This document shows, in pieces, positions 10,342 to 19,457 of a stretch of DNA of 64,000 bases. Position numbers and translations under genes: made by a program. The stretch lies in assembly GCA_041946825.1 (NCBI GenBank), contig JBHGBD010000006.1:1-64000 (forward strand), in the 5' to 3' direction. Below the pieces are notes generated by a model. The model was not told where the DNA came from. It made no database searches and worked only from the letters and a program-made list of their open reading frames with translations. Each line of letters begins with the position of its first letter. Within the stretch, counting starts at the first letter, position 1. Origin of the DNA: CAZTHM01 sp041946825 (GTDB taxonomy: Bacteria; Acidobacteriota; Terriglobia; UBA7540).

Positions 10342-12267
10342 GATTCGCTTGAACGCCTTTTGAAGCTCCTTCATCCCGTATCGCAGCACAATCGGCCGGC
10401 CGTGCGGGCAGGTCATGGGCGCTTGCGTTTCTCCCAGTGCGCGCAGGAGCCAGCGCATCTTGTTCTCATCGAGCGCCATGTTGACCTTGATGGCGGCATG
10501 GCACGAAACCGAGGCTGCGATCTTCAGCCGCAAATCGTCGAGGGAAAGGCTCTTTGCCTCCTGGCCGACGCTGTCGAGAATCTCCAGGAGCAACCGCTCG
10601 ACGTCCTCGGCGCGGATTTCCGCCGGCGCGGTCTTCACGGCAACCGTCCGCTGTCCGAATGGTTCAACCTCAAAGCCGTTTGCGCCAAGCTCATCGGCAA
10701 CCTGTTGATAGACAGCCTGCTGCTCGGGCTTCAATTCCACGACAATCGGCATCAGCAGCCGTTGGCCTTCGAGCTTTCTCTGGTGCCGCTGCCGAATGTG
10801 ACGCTCAAAAAGCACGCGCTCGTGCGCGGCGTGCTGGTCGACGATCCAGAGTCCTTCCGAGTTGGTCGCCACAATGAAACTTTCCTGCACTTGCCCGAGT
10901 GGCAGCAAGTCAGCCGGCAATTCCGAGTCTCCCGCGGAACGCGGCATCTCAACGACAGAAGGCGCAGCGCCCGCCATGGCCGGAGGGGCATACAACGCGA
11001 CTGTGGCCTCATCGAGAGGCAGGCGGCCCGTGATCGGCTCGGGGTGCGGCGACGTCAGATGGAAACGCTCGCTCCGCTCGAAGCCTCGCGACGGAACAGG
11101 GATTTCCGGCCCCCTCAGTCCGGGCGGCTCGTCGCTCAGCAGTTCGGCCGCATCAGCGCCGAGCATGTCCGGCGCGGGCGACTTCGCCGCCCTGCCGGCG
11201 GGAAACGCCGCCACCGGCCGTGCCGCCATCAACGCCTGGCGGACCGAATCGCGCACCAAGTCGTGAATGAACTGCGACCGGCGGAATCGCACTTCCGTCT
11301 TAGAGGGATGAACGTTGACGTCCACTTCCGCCGCAGGGATTTCAAGAAAGATCAGCGCCACGGGCGACATCCCCGCCGGTAGGATATTGCGATATGCCTC
11401 GGTGATCGCGTGCAGAATCAGCCGGTCACGCACCAAGCGGCGGTTCACAAAAAAGTAAATCTGATTGCGATTCAGCTTCTGAACTTCCGGCCGCGAAGCG
11501 AACCCGAAGACCCGTACCAGAACCGGTTCGGCGCCTTCCGGCTCTTCATCGGACCCGGGCGAGAATGCCGCGGGCATCCGCCGCTCGATTGGCGCAAGTT
11601 CGACCATCTGCTCGAGCAACTGCCCGCCCAAGACTTGGTAGACCCGCTCACGCGCGTTGGCCACCGGAGTGACGTTCAGAATCTCATTGGTGAGCGAGAC
11701 GAGCCGGAAACTCTTGTCGCGATGGGCGAGCGCGTAATGCGTCACCAGTGTCGCGATGTGGCCGAGCTCCGTCGATTCCGACTTCAGGAACTTCCGTCGC
11801 GCCGGCGTGTTGAAGAACAGATCCCGCACTTCAACGCGCGTCCCCTGCGGCCACGCCACTTCTTTCACGTCGCGCAGCCGGCCGCCGGCAATCTCGATTC
11901 GTGTTCCGGCATTCTCCGACGCGTGCCGGGTCTCCAACTCCAGCCGCGAGACGGCGGCAATCGAGGGCAGCGCTTCGCCTCGAAAGCCCAGTGTAGAAAT
12001 CTCGAACAAATCCTCAGCCGAGCGGATTTTGCTGGTCGCATGGCGCTCGAAGGCCAGCAGTGCGTCGTCGTGCGACATTCCGCTCCCGTTGTCAATGATG
12101 GTAATTCGTCGCTTGCCGCCCGCCTCGACGGAAACCTCCACGCTACCCGCACCCGCGTCAAGCGAGTTCTCCACCAGTTCTTTGACCACCGAAACGGGCC
12201 GCTCCACCACCTCGCCCGCGGCGATTTTGTTGGCAACGGCTTCGGGAAGGATGCGAATGACTGACAT
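10339..12267 (-). CDS. mutL: DNA mismatch repair protein MutL (endonuclease type)
   Basis: A 642-residue mismatch repair mediator. The N-terminal GHKL ATPase shows NSLDAGA, DNGSGM and GFRGEAL. After a proline-rich linker, the C-terminal dimerisation domain has the metal-binding DQHAAHERVLFE motif (477-488), which fits the DQHAX2EX4E endonuclease signature, plus SCHAAIK and CPHGRP near the end. This MutL should therefore nick DNA itself, as in bacteria lacking MutH. No mutS or mutH is in the window. Confidence 0.96.
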   Translation of the reverse strand: MSVIRILPEAVANKIAAGEVVERPVSVVKELVENSLDAGAGSVEVSVEAGGKRRITIIDNGSGMSHDDALLAFERHATSKIRSAEDLFEISTLGFRGEALPSIAAVSRLELETRHASENAGTRIEIAGGRLRDVKEVAWPQGTRVEVRDLFFNTPARRKFLKSESTELGHIATLVTHYALAHRDKSFRLVSLTNEILNVTPVANARERVYQVLGGQLLEQMVELAPIERRMPAAFSPGSDEEPEGAEPVLVRVFGFASRPEVQKLNRNQIYFFVNRRLVRDRLILHAITEAYRNILPAGMSPVALIFLEIPAAEVDVNVHPSKTEVRFRRSQFIHDLVRDSVRQALMAARPVAAFPAGRAAKSPAPDMLGADAAELLSDEPPGLRGPEIPVPSRGFERSERFHLTSPHPEPITGRLPLDEATVALYAPPAMAGAAPSVVEMPRSAGDSELPADLLPLGQVQESFIVATNSEGLWIVDQHAAHERVLFERHIRQRHQRKLEGQRLLMPIVVELKPEQQAVYQQVADELGANGFEVEPFGQRTVAVKTAPAEIRAEDVERLLLEILDSVGQEAKSLSLDDLRLKIAASVSCHAAIKVNMALDENKMRWLLRALGETQAPMTCPHGRPIVLRYGMKELQKAFKRI

Positions 12268-12274
12268 AGGAGGC

Positions 12275-12362
12275 GAAACTCGAAATCCGAAAATCGAAGC
12301 TCGGAAAAACTACGCTCCCGGTTTCATATTTCGAGTTTCGATTTTCGATTTTCGAATTTCCA
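12275..12362. repeat. Inverted pair of heptamer repeats overlapping the aspS 3' end
   Basis: One block (12275-12309) has units such as GAAACTC, GAAATCC and GAAAATC. The second (12328-12362) has ATTTCGA, GTTTCGA and TTTTCGA twice, the reverse complement of the same motif. They could pair as a long imperfect hairpin. The second block encodes the last residues of AspS (IRKSKIETRN region). Confidence 0.85.
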
Positions 12363-14130
12363 GGCCCAGCTCGTCCAGTTGCTCGGGGTCGACCGTTGCC
12401 GGCGCGTCGCACATCAGGTCCACGGCGCTGGCAGTCTTGGGAAACGCGATGACTTCGCGGATATTCGATTCGCCCGCCATCAGAGCGACGATGCGATCAA
12501 ACCCCAGCGCGATCCCGCCGTGCGGCGGCGTTCCGGATTCAAGCGCGTCGAGAAAGAAGCCGAACCGCTCGCGCGCTTTCTCCGGGGTAAGGCCGAGGAC
12601 GGTGAAAATCCTCTTCTGGATATCCTGACGATGGATCCTGATGCTCCCGCCGCCAATCTCCGCGCCATTCAGCACGAGGTCGTAGGCGCGCGCCTTAATC
12701 GCGCCTGGGTCTGTATCAAGTTTGTCCAGGTCTTCTTCGCGCGGTGAAGTGAACGGGTGATGCATCGCGCCGAAGCGCTTTTCCTTATCGTCGTATTCGA
12801 ACATTGGAAAGTCGACAACCCAGAGGAAACTCCAAGTACTGGGCTTGATGAGCTCGAGCTTGCGTCCGATCTCGAGCCGGACTTCGCCCGAAGCGTTGTC
12901 CAATTTCGTAAGTGATTGCCGGTCAGCTGTCCCGGATTTCAGTCCCAGGAAAACCACAAGATCACCGTTCGCCGCTTCTACGCTGGCGACAAGCGACCTG
13001 AGTGCATCCTCGCCGATGATTTTTGCCAGCGGAGAGTGGAGGCCGGAATCGTCCAGCTTCGCGTAGGCAAACCAATCCGCGCCGGCGGACTTGGCATGAT
13101 CCTGCAGCTTGTCGAGCTGGCTGCGCGAAGCGCCCGTCCAGCCGGGCACTCGCATGGCCTTGAAGGGCTGCATGATATGGAGCTTCCCTTCCGCGCCTGC
13201 GGGCAGGTTTACGCGCTTCCATGCCAGATCAAACCCTAGATGTGGCTTGTCGGACCCGTACTTCTCCATCGCCTCGTCGAAGGCGACGCGCAAGAACGGA
13301 TGCTCGACCTTCACACCCACGAGCCCGAACAATTTCTCCATCAATTGCTCGATGATGGAGAACAGGACATCGCGCTGTGGGAATGCCATCTCGATATCCA
13401 CTTGTGTGAATTCCGCCTGGCGATCGGCGCGGAAATCCTCGTCGCGGAAGCATCGCACAATTTGAAAATAGCGGTCGTAGCCCGCGATCATCAGCAATTG
13501 CTTGAACAATTGCGGCGATTGAGGCAGCGCATAGAAGTGTCCGTGGTGGATCCGGCTGGGGACCAGGTAGTCGCGCGCCCCCTCCGGGGTCGAGCGCGTC
13601 ATGAAAGGCGTTTCAACTTCGATAAACCTATGCGCGTTCATGTGCTCACGCACCGTCAGCGCCGCCTGGTGGCGCAGCCGGACGTTGCGCTGCATCTTGC
13701 CCCGGCGGAGATCCAGATATCGGTACTGCAACCGTGTTTCTTCGGCAGTCTTAATATCATCTTCGACGGGGAACGGAGGCGTCTTCGCTTCGTTCAGCAA
13801 GAGTAAAGTCTTCGCCCTCACTTCCACTTCACCGGTGGCGAGCTGCGAGTTCACCGTCGCGGCATCGCGCAGCATGACTTCGCCCTCCACGCCTACCACG
13901 TACTCGGCTCGGACTTCCTCTGCTTTGTCGTGCACGTCGGCGCTGACCTCGCGGTTACACACCACTTGCGTTACGCCCGTGTGATCGCGCAGGTCGAGAA
14001 AGATCAGATTCCCGAGGTCCCGGCGCCGAGCCACCCAGCCCGCAAGGAAGACTTCCTTGCCGGCGTCCGATTTACGAAGTTCACCACAGTAATGAGTGCG
14101 TTGACGTTCGCCCAAAAGGTCAAGTTTCAA
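12310..14130 (-). CDS. aspS: Aspartate-tRNA ligase
   Basis: A class II aminoacyl-tRNA synthetase of about 606 residues, the long bacterial form. The N-terminal OB-fold anticodon domain begins at RTHYCGELR, followed by GWVARRRDLGNLIFLDLRD. The catalytic core has FRDEDFRADRQ (motif 2) and GFDRIVALMAGE (motif 3), with an inserted GAD domain. The frame is open to 14181, but those first 17 residues come from a REP-like element. A TTG at 14130 with AGGTGA four bases upstream gives the expected N-terminus. The C-terminal tail is encoded by a heptamer repeat. Whether it charges tRNA-Asn as well cannot be judged here. Confidence 0.94.
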   Translation of the reverse strand: MKLDLLGERQRTHYCGELRKSDAGKEVFLAGWVARRRDLGNLIFLDLRDHTGVTQVVCNREVSADVHDKAEEVRAEYVVGVEGEVMLRDAATVNSQLATGEVEVRAKTLLLLNEAKTPPFPVEDDIKTAEETRLQYRYLDLRRGKMQRNVRLRHQAALTVREHMNAHRFIEVETPFMTRSTPEGARDYLVPSRIHHGHFYALPQSPQLFKQLLMIAGYDRYFQIVRCFRDEDFRADRQAEFTQVDIEMAFPQRDVLFSIIEQLMEKLFGLVGVKVEHPFLRVAFDEAMEKYGSDKPHLGFDLAWKRVNLPAGAEGKLHIMQPFKAMRVPGWTGASRSQLDKLQDHAKSAGADWFAYAKLDDSGLHSPLAKIIGEDALRSLVASVEAANGDLVVFLGLKSGTADRQSLTKLDNASGEVRLEIGRKLELIKPSTWSFLWVVDFPMFEYDDKEKRFGAMHHPFTSPREEDLDKLDTDPGAIKARAYDLVLNGAEIGGGSIRIHRQDIQKRIFTVLGLTPEKARERFGFFLDALESGTPPHGGIALGFDRIVALMAGESNIREVIAFPKTASAVDLMCDAPATVDPEQLDELGLEIRKSKIETRNMKPGA

Positions 14131-14144
14131 GGTTTCACCTGTTT

Positions 14145-14196
14145 GTAGGGGCAGGGCTTGTCCCTGCCAACGGGTGCCCACAAGGGGCGCCCCTAC
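14145..14196. repeat. REP-like palindromic element between hisS and aspS
   Basis: An outer inverted repeat, GTAGGGG (14145-14151) and CCCCTAC (14190-14196), encloses two hairpins: GGCAGGG/CCCTGCC (14150-14168) and GGGTGCCC/GGGCGCCC (14172-14192). It supplies the hisS TAG stop and the N-terminal extension of the longest aspS frame. Confidence 0.88.
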
Positions 14197-15581
14197 GTGC
14201 CGGTCAATTTCGCTTTCAAATAGTCAGCCAAGCGCGACGGCTCGACTTCCTCCTGATGCGCCGCGGTCATGTCCTTCACCTGATACCGCCCCGAGGCAAG
14301 TTCGCCTTCGCCGATGATCACCGCGAAGCGCGCGCCCAACTTATTCGCCTGACCGAGCGATTTCTTCAGCTTAGCGGCCTCATAATTCGATTCCACGCGC
14401 AGGCCTTCGAGGCGCAGGGTCTTCGCCAATTGCGCCGCGGGCGGCTGAGTTCCTTCACCCAACCAGGCGACAAAAACGTCCAATCCCTCGTCCGGTTTCA
14501 ATTTTCCTGCTTGCTCAACCATAAGCAGGAGACGATCTTCGCCAACCGCCACGCCGAAGCCGGGAGTCGGAGGCCCGCCCAGCATTTCCGAAAGACCGTC
14601 GTAGCGCCCGCCGCCGAGGAAAGCATTCTGCGCGCCAAGAACATTGCTCGTCATCTCGAACGTGGTGCGGGTGTAGTAATCAAGCCCGCGCACCAATCGC
14701 GGAGTGATTTCGTATGCAACGCCGCGCTGCTGAAGCTCCTGGGTCACACTCTCGAAATGCGAGCGGCATTCCGCACAAAGGTGGTCGATGATGTGGGGCA
14801 GCTTCTCGATGATCGGCTGATCCGCCGGCACTTTGCAGTCGAGCACGCGCAGCGGATTCGTCGTTGCGCGCCGCTGGCAATCGCCGCACATCTGGCCTTT
14901 CACGAGTTCGAGCGCCTTGCGAAGCGTTTCGACAAATGCCGGACGACATTTCGGGCAACCGACGGAATTAAGCAACAACTTGTATTCCGTCAAGCCGATC
15001 CGCCCAAGAAGCAACGTCAGCATTTCAAGGAACTCGGCGTCGATCGTCGGATGATCGGATCCCAGCACTTCCGCGCCGATTTGATAGAACTGCCGATAAC
15101 GCCCCTTCTGCGGGCGCTCGCGACGAAACATCGGCCCAATGTAGTAAAGCTTTTGAATTCCGCCCTCGTTGTACATCGTGTGCTCGATGTAAGCGCGCAC
15201 GACGGAGGCGGTCGCTTCGGGGCGTAAGCTAATCAGTGGCCCTCCGGGCAGACCCACCTTAGTCCCACGAGGAAGCGCGGGTCGCTCATGGTCGGCTGTA
15301 ATCATTTCGCGTTCCCAATCAGGCGTCGCCTCCTGCAATTCTTTCCCTGTCGGCATGTCCTGGAAGGTGTACATCTCCTTGGTGACAATATCGGTATCCG
15401 CGCCCACGCTACGGGCGAAGAGGGCGGTCTGCTCGAGGATCGGCGTGCGGATTTCGCGAAAGTTGTAGGCGGCAAAGACGCGGCGAGCCTCATCCTCGAC
15501 GCGCTGCCAGAGCGCCGTCTCACGCGGCAGCAGGTCGCGCGTGCCCTTCACGGAACGAATTGGCTCGGTTCGATTTGACAC
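14193..15581 (-). CDS. hisS: Histidine-tRNA ligase
   Basis: A class II synthetase charging tRNA-His. Visible are VKGTRDLLP at the N-terminus, motif 2 (FRRERPQKGRYRQF), the histidine-A motif GLDYYTRTTFE, and the C-terminal anticodon domain starting around LDVFVAWLG. The longest frame begins at 15689, but its first 36 residues derive from a palindromic element. A GTG at 15581 (VSNRTEPIRSVKGTRD) gives about 462 residues, close to the family size. A weak AGAGA lies upstream. Four cysteines in a CPKC...CGDC arrangement sit in the insertion region. It is followed by aspS. Confidence 0.93.
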   Translation of the reverse strand: MSNRTEPIRSVKGTRDLLPRETALWQRVEDEARRVFAAYNFREIRTPILEQTALFARSVGADTDIVTKEMYTFQDMPTGKELQEATPDWEREMITADHERPALPRGTKVGLPGGPLISLRPEATASVVRAYIEHTMYNEGGIQKLYYIGPMFRRERPQKGRYRQFYQIGAEVLGSDHPTIDAEFLEMLTLLLGRIGLTEYKLLLNSVGCPKCRPAFVETLRKALELVKGQMCGDCQRRATTNPLRVLDCKVPADQPIIEKLPHIIDHLCAECRSHFESVTQELQQRGVAYEITPRLVRGLDYYTRTTFEMTSNVLGAQNAFLGGGRYDGLSEMLGGPPTPGFGVAVGEDRLLLMVEQAGKLKPDEGLDVFVAWLGEGTQPPAAQLAKTLRLEGLRVESNYEAAKLKKSLGQANKLGARFAVIIGEGELASGRYQVKDMTAAHQEEVEPSRLADYLKAKLTGT

Positions 15582-15600
15582 GGCGTTGGGAATTCTCTGG

Positions 15601-15673
15601 TAGTGCCGGCCCCGGCCGGTATCTGAAGCGGCGATCTGTGACCGCCGGTCTGCCGTGCTGAAACCCGGCGCTA
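15601..15673. repeat. REP-like palindromic element upstream of hisS
   Basis: Outer arms TAGTGCCGG (15601-15609) and CCGGCGCTA (15665-15673) match with one mismatch. Between them lie CCGGCC/GGCCGG and CGGCG/CGCCG stems. The architecture is the same as at 14145-14196. Confidence 0.8.
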
Positions 15674-15761
15674 CGGTCGTGTCCTTCACAAAGTTCTAAA
15701 CCTCTGATGTTAACACAGCCGCGCGAATGACGACTAGGATGATGCTGCGCAGCCGAGCGGG

Positions 15762-15781
15762 ATTCCCGCTTTCGCGGGAAT
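15762..15781. repeat. Short perfect hairpin in the dcd-hisS spacer
   Basis: An 8-bp stem ATTCCCGC/GCGGGAAT closes on a four-base TTTC loop. The sequence GAATGACGA follows it and also occurs at 15725-15733. It may be another dispersed repeat or a terminator for dcd; there is no T-run. Confidence 0.7.
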
Positions 15782-15823
15782 GACGAGACCCGGCCCGGTA
15801 CGGGAAGGCTTCGTCGCCAAAGG

Positions 15824-16378
15824 TCAAATCTTCGGTAGCACGATGCCCTGCTGAGCCTGGTACTTGCCCTTCTTGTCTTTGTACGAAACTTCGCAGAGCT
15901 CGTCAGACTCGAAAAAGACGATCTGGCAGAGGCCTTCGTTGGAATAGACGCGGGCGGGCAGCGGCGTGGTATTCGAGATTTCGAGCGTCACAAAGCCTTC
16001 CCATTCGGGCTCGAGCGGTGTGACGTTGACGATGATGCCGCAACGCGCGTAAGTGGACTTGCCGACGCAGATGGTGATGACGCTGCGCGGAATCTTGAAG
16101 TATTCCACCGACCGCGCGAGAGCGAACGAATTCGGCGGGACAATGCAAACCGGGCCTTTGAACTCGACAAACGACCGCTCGTCGAAGTGTTTGGGATCGA
16201 CGATGGTGCTGTTGACGTTGGTGAAGATTTTGAACTCGTCGGCGACGCGCAAGTCGTATCCGTAGGCGGAGACTCCATAGGAAATCACGCCTTCGCGAAT
16301 CTGGCGGTCGGCAAAGGGATTGATCATTTCGTGCTCGAGTGCCATACGACGAATCCAGCGGTCGTTCTTAACGGCCAT
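15824..16378 (-). CDS. dcd: dCTP deaminase
   Basis: A homotrimeric enzyme converting dCTP to dUTP for dTMP synthesis. It has 184 residues from the chosen ATG, the usual length. Conserved segments are INPF, SAYGYDLRV, FKGPVCIVPPNSFAL, the CVGKSTYARCGI active-site strand and GFVTLEISNTT with the catalytic glutamate. The frame continues to 16744, but that upstream part is antisense to the HU gene and not family-like. It is divergent from HU across about 165 bases. Confidence 0.95.
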   Translation of the reverse strand: MAVKNDRWIRRMALEHEMINPFADRQIREGVISYGVSAYGYDLRVADEFKIFTNVNSTIVDPKHFDERSFVEFKGPVCIVPPNSFALARSVEYFKIPRSVITICVGKSTYARCGIIVNVTPLEPEWEGFVTLEISNTTPLPARVYSNEGLCQIVFFESDELCEVSYKDKKGKYQAQQGIVLPKI

Positions 16379-16486
16379 CGGGTTGCACCTCGGTTGAAAT
16401 GGGAATTCCGCTTGCTTTTCTCCGCGGGCCGGCAGACGGGGCGTCCGTGGCGAAAAGAGGAAAAATGATATTACAGGTGAAAGGGC

Positions 16487-16516
16487 TTGACAACGCCGAA
16501 ACGCTGCCACTAGGAT
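16487..16516 (+). promoter_or_regulatory. Sigma-70-type promoter of the HU gene
   Basis: TTGACA (16487-16492) and TAGGAT (16511-16516) are 18 bases apart. An AGGAGG ribosome site and the GTG start follow within 30 bases. Confidence 0.55.
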
Positions 16517-16543
16517 GAAACCTCGTATTTTCAGGAGGTTCGC

Positions 16544-16810
16544 GTGATCAAGCTGGACATCATCAACGAGGTCGTCACCCGCACCGGCGTCACCAAGACC
16601 AAAGCTGAGATGGCCGTTGAAACTGTGTTCGACGCGATGAAGAAGGCGCTTGCCAAGAGCGACCGGATCGAACTGCGCGGCTTCGGAGTCTTCAACGTCA
16701 AGCCGCGCAAGACCGGAATTGGGCGCAATCCGCGAACCGGCCAAGAGGTCAGCATCCCTCCCGGCAAGGCCGTGCGCTTCAAGCCCGGCAAAGAACTGCA
16801 GGCGCTATAA
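16544..16810 (+). CDS. HU/IHF-family DNA-binding protein
   Basis: An 88-residue nucleoid protein. The N-terminal helices are followed by ELRGFGVFNVKPRK and the DNA-binding arm with GRNPRTGQEV, whose conserved RNP turn at the arm tip intercalates into DNA. It starts at GTG with a strong AGGAGG seven bases upstream. The family signature does not decide between HU and IHF; the first residues (IKLDIINEV) resemble IHF-alpha-like forms of non-Proteobacteria. Confidence 0.93.
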   Translation: MIKLDIINEVVTRTGVTKTKAEMAVETVFDAMKKALAKSDRIELRGFGVFNVKPRKTGIGRNPRTGQEVSIPPGKAVRFKPGKELQAL

Positions 16811-16862
16811 GCCCGGCCATCTATTGTCGCGTCACGGCGTAGACTTTCAGTTGAGCCCCAAC

Positions 16863-19313
16863 CTACATCACACTGACAGGATCCATGTCGATCATGACGG
16901 ACTGTGGAGGAATTCCCTTGTCCTCGCAATGGTCGACCAGGCGGCGCAAAATCTCGTTCAGCGCCGCGCGCGATGTTCCTTTCAGGAGGAACTGGATGCG
17001 GAATCGGCCTTCGATTCTTGCCAGGGGCGCGGCGCTGGGACCCAAAACTTTCAGCCCCTTCGTGCGTTGCTCCATTCGCGTGAGGAAGTGCCCGATCAGT
17101 CCGGCGACTTTCGCGGCCTGGTCAAGTTTCGGTCCCTGAGCGACAACATTCGCCAGCGCCGCGCAAGGCGGATAGTGCATCATGCGGCGAAAGCGTAGCT
17201 CCTTGCTGTAAAACCCTTCGTAGTTCTGGTCCGCGGCCAGGCGAATGGCATAGTGATCGGGATAGAAAGTCTGCACCAGAACGCGACCTGGAGCTTCTCC
17301 CCGGCCGGCTCGCCCGGCAACCTGCGTCAAGAGTTGAAACGTGCGCTCGGCGGCGCGGAAGTCGGGCATGCCCAATCCCTGGTCGGCGGAGACGACTCCC
17401 ACCAGCGTTACACCCGGGAAGTCGTGCCCTTTTGAAATGAGCTGAGTTCCGACCAATATATCGATCTTTCTCGCGCGGAAATCCCCTAGAATCTTCCCGT
17501 ACCGTCCCGCATGCTGCGCCACATCGCGGTCCAGGCGCGCCACGCGCGCCGTGGGAAAGAATTCGGCGATCTTCGCCTCCAATTTCTCCGTGCCCTCGCC
17601 GACGTAGTGCAGGTACTCGCTTCCACAAGTGGCGCAATGCGAAGGTACGGGCGCTGTGTACCCGCAATAATGGCAAATCAGCTTCTGCCCACGTCGATGA
17701 TAGGTCAGTGAAATCGAACAGTTCACACAGCGGTGGGTTTCGCCGCAGCTCCGACAAAGGAGGAACCAGGAGTAGCCGCGGCGGTTGAGGAGGAGCATAG
17801 TCTGGGCGCCAGTTTGGAACTGGGCGTCGATTTCCTGTTTGAGCCGGCGCGAGATCGGCACCTGGGTATGCGTCTCACGGAATTCCTGCCGCATATCCAC
17901 GATTTCCACGGGAGCCAGCGAACGGCCGGGAATTCGCTCCTCAAGTTTGAAGAGACGGTATTTCCCTTCCCGGGCGTTCCAAAACGACTCCATCGAGGGC
18001 GTGGCCGAGCCCAGGACGACCAGCGCCTGCGCCAGGCGCCCCCGTACCACAGCGCTGTCCCGGCCGTGATAGCGCGGCGTTTCCTCCTGCTTGTAACTCG
18101 AGTCGTGTTCCTCGTCGACAATGACTACGCCGAGATTTTCGAGCGGGGCGAAGACGGCCGACCGCGTACCCAGGACCACCTTGGCGTCGCCACGCCGGGC
18201 GCGCCACCAGGATTCGTGCCGCTCCGTTTCAGTCAAGCCGCTGTGCAGAACGGCGACTTGGCTGCCAAATCGCGCAAGGAATTCGGATTGAACCGATGGG
18301 GTGAGCGAGATTTCCGGGACCAGCATCAGAGCCGTGCGACCCCGCTCCAGGCAGCGGGCGATGAGCCGGAGATAGATTTCAGTCTTGCCACTCGCCGTCA
18401 CGCCATGCAGCAGGACGGAGCTGAATTGCCGCGAGTCGAGAAGCGCACTGAGCTCGGTCAGAACTGACGTCTGGGAAGGTGTCAACTCGATGTCAGGAGC
18501 TTTACCCTGCGTCTCGACGTCCATCGAGGGTCGAGCCTCACCCAGCCTGAGCAGCCCGGCCGCGCTTAGCTTTTTAAGGTGTGGCAGATTCCCGCGCGCC
18601 GCCTTGAGCAACTCGCGATGGTCGGCCACCTCTCCAGCCTGCTGGAGTACTTCCAGAATCCTTCGCGCCACCGGCGAAAGACGCGGTTGTTTCGCGGGCA
18701 GGGGTCCGGCAGGCCGTACGGTGAAAACCTTCCGCACCCCACGATTACGCTCCTGATCCGAAACGGCGGCCCAGCCCTCGGCGACGGCCTGAGATACAAG
18801 CGGTGAGGTAAATCTCCTTCGAATGGCATCGAGCGTGGCGCCGCCCGATGCGCCTGACTGTTCCGCCACGTAGTGAAGCAATTTTGCCTCTTCACCGCCG
18901 CGAACTTCCTCAAACAGGCTCGCTTCGAGGGTGGACAGCCGCTTCCTGCCGGCCTCGGTGATTGTGAGAAGCCTGACGCGACGGATCTCGGGGCGCAGGG
19001 GAAGCATGGCTCGGAAAACCTCGCCCACCGGCGCCACGTAATACTCCGCCATCCAGAGGCCGAGCGTAAGCAGTTCGGGAGAGAGAATCGGTTCCGGGTC
19101 GAGGACGCTCAGAATCTCGCGAACCTTAAACCCCGGCGAGGCGTGTGTCGCCGGTTCGATCACAAGACCGGTGGCACGGCGGGTACCGAGGGGAACTCGG
19201 ACGCGTTGCCCGGGAAGAATTTCGAGCGGGTCTGGGATTGAGTACGTAAGTAGGTTCCGGATGGCCGCGAAGACCGCCACATTAATAAAGGACACGGACT
19301 TCTTTCGAGCCAT
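16863..19313 (-). CDS. priA: Primosomal replication restart helicase PriA
   Basis: An 816-residue superfamily 2 helicase that reloads the replisome at stalled forks. The N-terminal 3'-binding and winged-helix regions are followed by Walker A GVTASGKT and the DEEH box (VIVDEEHDSSYKQEE). Between the helicase lobes lies a zinc-binding insert with four CxxC pairs (LCRSC, RCVNC, ICHYC, HCATC). Helicase motif VI is VAGRAGRG. Length and order are standard. It converges with HU. Confidence 0.96.
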   Translation of the reverse strand: MARKKSVSFINVAVFAAIRNLLTYSIPDPLEILPGQRVRVPLGTRRATGLVIEPATHASPGFKVREILSVLDPEPILSPELLTLGLWMAEYYVAPVGEVFRAMLPLRPEIRRVRLLTITEAGRKRLSTLEASLFEEVRGGEEAKLLHYVAEQSGASGGATLDAIRRRFTSPLVSQAVAEGWAAVSDQERNRGVRKVFTVRPAGPLPAKQPRLSPVARRILEVLQQAGEVADHRELLKAARGNLPHLKKLSAAGLLRLGEARPSMDVETQGKAPDIELTPSQTSVLTELSALLDSRQFSSVLLHGVTASGKTEIYLRLIARCLERGRTALMLVPEISLTPSVQSEFLARFGSQVAVLHSGLTETERHESWWRARRGDAKVVLGTRSAVFAPLENLGVVIVDEEHDSSYKQEETPRYHGRDSAVVRGRLAQALVVLGSATPSMESFWNAREGKYRLFKLEERIPGRSLAPVEIVDMRQEFRETHTQVPISRRLKQEIDAQFQTGAQTMLLLNRRGYSWFLLCRSCGETHRCVNCSISLTYHRRGQKLICHYCGYTAPVPSHCATCGSEYLHYVGEGTEKLEAKIAEFFPTARVARLDRDVAQHAGRYGKILGDFRARKIDILVGTQLISKGHDFPGVTLVGVVSADQGLGMPDFRAAERTFQLLTQVAGRAGRGEAPGRVLVQTFYPDHYAIRLAADQNYEGFYSKELRFRRMMHYPPCAALANVVAQGPKLDQAAKVAGLIGHFLTRMEQRTKGLKVLGPSAAPLARIEGRFRIQFLLKGTSRAALNEILRRLVDHCEDKGIPPQSVMIDMDPVSVM

Positions 19314-19457
19314 GCGCGAATTCTATTCTGGAGGACGGCGGTTGGCTAGTGCGCATTTTGGGGCAGTGGGGCAGGCGGGCGGAATGGAAATCAAGTAACC
19401 CCAGACCATGAGCACAACCACGTGCGGGCAATAAGGCGCGTCAGCTCATTCCGGAGC

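Noticed and set aside
16379..16744. N-terminal extension of dcd
   Set aside because: It is antisense to the HU gene; the usual dCTP deaminase start fits at 16378.
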